From PALSA-600 sp963842335 (GTDB lineage: Bacteria; Actinomycetota; Thermoleophilia; Gaiellales; Gaiellaceae), in contig CAWJGF010000024.1 of NCBI GenBank assembly GCA_963842335.1, positions 1-64,000 of the forward strand: a stretch of 64,000 bases of DNA, in the 5' to 3' direction. Position 1 is the stretch's first letter. Each line of letters opens with the position of its first letter. Positions 61,518 through 64,000 of the stretch are shown piece after piece. Both the position numbers and the translations under genes were made by a program. The notes below the pieces were generated by a model. The model saw only the letters and a list, made by a program, of their open reading frames with translations, was not told the origin of the DNA and did not search any database.

Positions 61518-61523
61518 CGCGCG

Positions 61524-62573
61524 ATGGTCGGCATCTCGCTTCTCACCCTCGTGCCCGGCGAGCTCGGCGGCAGTGAGACCTATGTCCGTGAGCTGTTGGG
61601 GGCGTTGCGCGACGTCGGCGAGCTCGATTATCGGGTCGTGCTGCCGCCGGTGGCGCCGGCTGCGAGTGAAGGGCTGCCATGCGAGATCGCCTCCGAGTAC
61701 CGCCTCGCCCGATCGCTGCCCCAGCGGCTCGCTGCGATGGCTGACGCGGCTGCGCGCCCGGCCCGCCTGCGCGCGCGATTCGCCGGCGCCGAGGTCGTGC
61801 ATTACCCGTTGACGCTCCGGATCCCGACGGTCGACCAGCCGAGCGTCGTCACGCTGCACGACCTCCAGCACCTCGACCTCCCGGCGATGTTCCCGCGGGC
61901 CGAGCGGGCCTTTCGGCGGGTGGCCTGGCACCGGTCTGTCCGTGGCGCAGACCGGGTGATCGTGATCAGCGACTTCGTGCGCGACGGCGCGATCGAGCGC
62001 CTCGGCATCGAGCCGGAGCGGGTTCGCGTCGTGCCGCAGGGACTCGACCACTCGCGCCTGCGCCCGGGGCAGGTCGAGCGCGAGCCGTTCCTGCTCTATC
62101 CCGCCCGTCGGTGGCCGCACAAGAACCACACGCGACTCTTCGAAGGTTTCGCGCTGGTGCGTCGTGAGCGTCCCGAACTGCGCCTCGTGCTGACAGGGGG
62201 TGGCGGGAACGGCGAACTGCCCGACGGGGTCGAGTCGCGTGGGCATGTGGCGCCGGACGAGGTGGTCGCGCTGCTGCAGCGAGCCTCCGCGCTCGTCTTC
62301 CCATCGCTCTACGAGGGCTTCGGGCTGCCGCCGCTCGAAGCGATGGCGTGCGGTTGCCCGGTCGCCTGCTCGAACGCCGCTGCGCTGCCCGAGACGGTGG
62401 GCGACGCCGCGCGGCTCTTCGACCCAAACGATCCGCGTGCGATCGCCGACGCGGTGCTCGACGTGCTCGCCGATCCCGACCGGTGGGTCGAGCGAGGGCT
62501 CGCACGGGCGGACCGGTTCTCGTGGGCTGCGACGGCCCGCGCGACCGAGGCGGTCTACCGCGAACTTCTCTGA
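61524..62573 (+). CDS. Family 4 glycosyltransferase
   Basis: 349 residues, GT-B fold. MVGISLLTLVPGELGGSETYVRELL, LHDLQHLDLPAMFPRAERAF, FLLYPARRWPHKNHTRLFEGF and FPSLYEGFGLPPLEAMACGCPVACSNAAALPETVGDAA (E-x7-E). ATG at 61524 is fixed by its leaderless -10. The 3' end overlaps the convergent GT2 by 19 nt. Confidence 0.93.
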   Translation: MVGISLLTLVPGELGGSETYVRELLGALRDVGELDYRVVLPPVAPAASEGLPCEIASEYRLARSLPQRLAAMADAAARPARLRARFAGAEVVHYPLTLRIPTVDQPSVVTLHDLQHLDLPAMFPRAERAFRRVAWHRSVRGADRVIVISDFVRDGAIERLGIEPERVRVVPQGLDHSRLRPGQVEREPFLLYPARRWPHKNHTRLFEGFALVRRERPELRLVLTGGGGNGELPDGVESRGHVAPDEVVALLQRASALVFPSLYEGFGLPPLEAMACGCPVACSNAAALPETVGDAARLFDPNDPRAIADAVLDVLADPDRWVERGLARADRFSWAATARATEAVYRELL

Positions 62574-63421
62574 CCGAGACGACCTGCGCGGGCGTCGCGC
62601 CAGCCCCGAAGCACTGCGTTTGCGGCCGCGGCGCGTGACGGGTGACGCACCGACTGTGCGAGATGCGCAGCGACGACGACTCCCCGGCGGAGCGCGCGCA
62701 CGCCTCGCGGCAGCGGCGCGTACCGCTCCGACACGACAATCGTGTTGCGCGTGTCGTAGTAGAGGTTGGCCGTCGAGGAGCGCCCTCCCGACGCGGCCGA
62801 TCCTTTGTGCCGAACCCGTGCCTCCGGGACGAACACGATCGCGAAGCCTGCGCGCCGAACCCGCAGTGACCACTCGACGTCCTCGACGTACATGAAGAGC
62901 GTCTCGTCCAGGAGCCCCGCCCGCTCGAGCGCAGCACGCGAGACCGCGAGCGCCGCCCCGTCGGCCCGCCCGACATCGCGAAGCTCGTCGCGGCCATCGA
63001 CCTCGACGCGGCCGGAGTAACCGAGCCGCGCGTTGAACGATGCGCCCGCGTACTGCACCGTCACCCCGTCCGGGAACAGGATCTTGCAGGCGAGCAAGCC
63101 GGCGTCAGGGCGTGCCGCGGCCGCAGCGGCGAGCGCGGTTGGCACGCCCGGCTCGGCGGCCGCGTCGTTGTTCAGCAACAGCACCCAGTCAGCGCCGCGT
63201 TCGAGCGCCCGCCGAATGCCGACGTTGTTGCCCCCGGCGAAGCCGAGGTTCGCACCGGTACGAACCAGCTCGACCTTCGAGAGGCGTTCCGCAACGGCGA
63301 CGTCCGACCCGTCAGTCGAGCCATTGTCGACGCAGATCGCGGGCACGTCCCCGAGCGACTCGAGCGCGGCAATCGTGTCAACCCCGCCGTTCCAGTTGAG
63401 GACGACGGCGACGAGGTTCAC
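62555..63421 (-). CDS. Family 2 glycosyltransferase (rhamnosyltransferase-like)
   Basis: 288 residues, GT-A fold. LVAVVLNWNGGVDTIAALESL, ICVDNGSTDGSD, GANLGFAGGNNVGIRRAL, WVLLLNNDAAAEPG (NND metal motif) and LFMYVEDVEWSLRVRRAGF. The GTG start overlaps the stop of the methyltransferase upstream as GTGA, so the two are co-translated. Confidence 0.93.
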   Translation of the reverse strand: MNLVAVVLNWNGGVDTIAALESLGDVPAICVDNGSTDGSDVAVAERLSKVELVRTGANLGFAGGNNVGIRRALERGADWVLLLNNDAAAEPGVPTALAAAAAARPDAGLLACKILFPDGVTVQYAGASFNARLGYSGRVEVDGRDELRDVGRADGAALAVSRAALERAGLLDETLFMYVEDVEWSLRVRRAGFAIVFVPEARVRHKGSAASGGRSSTANLYYDTRNTIVVSERYAPLPRGVRALRRGVVVAAHLAQSVRHPSRAAAANAVLRGWRDARAGRLGQRSSR

Positions 63422-64000
63422 GCGCGCTTGACGAAGTGCGCGATCGAGCCGGCATTCGGCTGCCGGTCCCAGCCGGCGCCGATCTCCGAGATCAACCGAA
63501 CGACGCCGGGGTAATGGTTCCCGTAACCGCCCGTGTCGACGGCGTCATGGAAAAGCAGGTGCCCGCCCGGCTTCACGAAGGCGCCCCAGCGCTCGAAATC
63601 GGCCTTCGCGCCCGCGTACGAGTGATCCCCGTCGATGAACAGCACCTCGATCGGCGCAGGCGGCGGATCGGCGATCCGCGAGTCTGCGACGAGCAGATGC
63701 ACCTTCTGCGCAAGCTGGTATCGCTCGAGCGCGTCGGAGAGCTCGGCGTCGAGTTGCCTGCCGGGCATGTCCGCGCGGAGCGCGACGTGGAAGTCGTACG
63801 ACCAGATCTCGACGCCCGGCGGCATTGCCGAGGCGAATACGAACGTGCTGCCCCCCTTGAAGCGACCGATCTCGGCAATCGGCCCCGTCGTTGCATCCCG
63901 GCCTAGCCGGTAGAGGAGCGCCGCCTCGTCGATCTGCAGCGACGCGACGCCGTGATTGAGCTGGTTCGAGGAGAAGAGGAAGGCGAGGTCCTCGAAGCCG
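63418..64000 (-). CDS. Class I SAM methyltransferase, cut by the window edge
   Basis: The frame is open from 64000 to the stop at 63418; its true start is outside. The visible part has IAEIGRFKGGSTFVFAS (SAM motif I), then EVLFIDGDHSYAGAKADFERW and GGHLLFHDAVDTGGY, the Methyltransf_24 pattern with the IDGDH loop. Such enzymes often methylate sugars or glycan ends. Its C-terminus overlaps the GT2 start. An internal ATG at 63825 would lose motif I and is not the real start. Confidence 0.88.
   Translation of the reverse strand, partial: GFEDLAFLFSSNQLNHGVASLQIDEAALLYRLGRDATTGPIAEIGRFKGGSTFVFASAMPPGVEIWSYDFHVALRADMPGRQLDAELSDALERYQLAQKVHLLVADSRIADPPPAPIEVLFIDGDHSYAGAKADFERWGAFVKPGGHLLFHDAVDTGGYGNHYPGVVRLISEIGAGWDRQPNAGSIAHFVKRA

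Overview
High-GC DNA (roughly two thirds G+C, many GTG starts) from an actinobacterium. A complete run of coenzyme F420 genes, an F420-type luciferase-like oxidoreductase, an Rpf-like secreted protein, a class II ribonucleotide reductase and many apparently leaderless promoters fit Actinomycetota. The Thermoleophilia (Gaiellales/Solirubrobacterales) are my best guess, from general gene content and not from any database match. I see no rRNA, tRNA, CRISPR, phage or IS element; the window is almost solid protein-coding sequence with 4-8 nt overlaps inside operons.

Layout. 0-16.6 kb is mixed housekeeping: nrdJ with a strong terminator, a GNAT, a PPOX flavoprotein, an aldo/keto reductase, a secreted G1 glutamic peptidase, an alpha/beta hydrolase overlapping proline dehydrogenase, a compact OLD-type ATPase/TOPRIM protein, signal peptidase I, clpP divergent from an SRPBCC-ArsR pair with an operator array, an enolase-like protein of unknown function, and a MacB-like ABC exporter coupled to a Nudix gene. 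16.6-31.9 kb is a catabolic island that reads as reductive pyrimidine degradation: dihydropyrimidinase, an N-carbamoyl-amino-acid amidohydrolase, a class III (beta-alanine type) aminotransferase, a CoA-acylating (methyl)malonate-semialdehyde dehydrogenase and an NMT1/THI5-type ABC importer. No classical dihydropyrimidine dehydrogenase is present, but an F420-type oxidoreductase is.

31.9-36.4 kb has a large GAF-GGDEF-GAF-HD-GYP c-di-GMP protein broken by one base, an Rpf-like protein and a palindromic repeat pair. 36.5-39.4 kb is the F420 operon cofC-cofD-npdG-cofE, divergent from a PolX-like protein whose polymerase site is destroyed while its PHP site is intact. 41-46 kb interleaves hemE-hemH with the ATPase and permease of a polysaccharide ABC exporter. 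46-64 kb is a surface-glycan locus: a WecA-FlaA1 fusion, two large GT-C-type membrane proteins, at least eight glycosyltransferases, two methyltransferases (one frameshifted, one cut by the window edge) and a secreted N,N-dimethylformamidase-like protein.

How it works together: NpdG and the F420 operon would supply F420H2 to the luciferase-like enzyme, which I propose does the first (reductive) step of the pyrimidine pathway. Two near-identical FadR-like palindromes (upstream of the GNAT at 3.1 kb and of hydA at 24.9 kb) suggest shared control. Nine monocistronic or operon-first genes carry TANNNT exactly at -12 to -7 from the start codon, the signature of leaderless transcription. Four separate single-base insertions break three genes; either the assembly has +1 indel errors or these genes are decaying.
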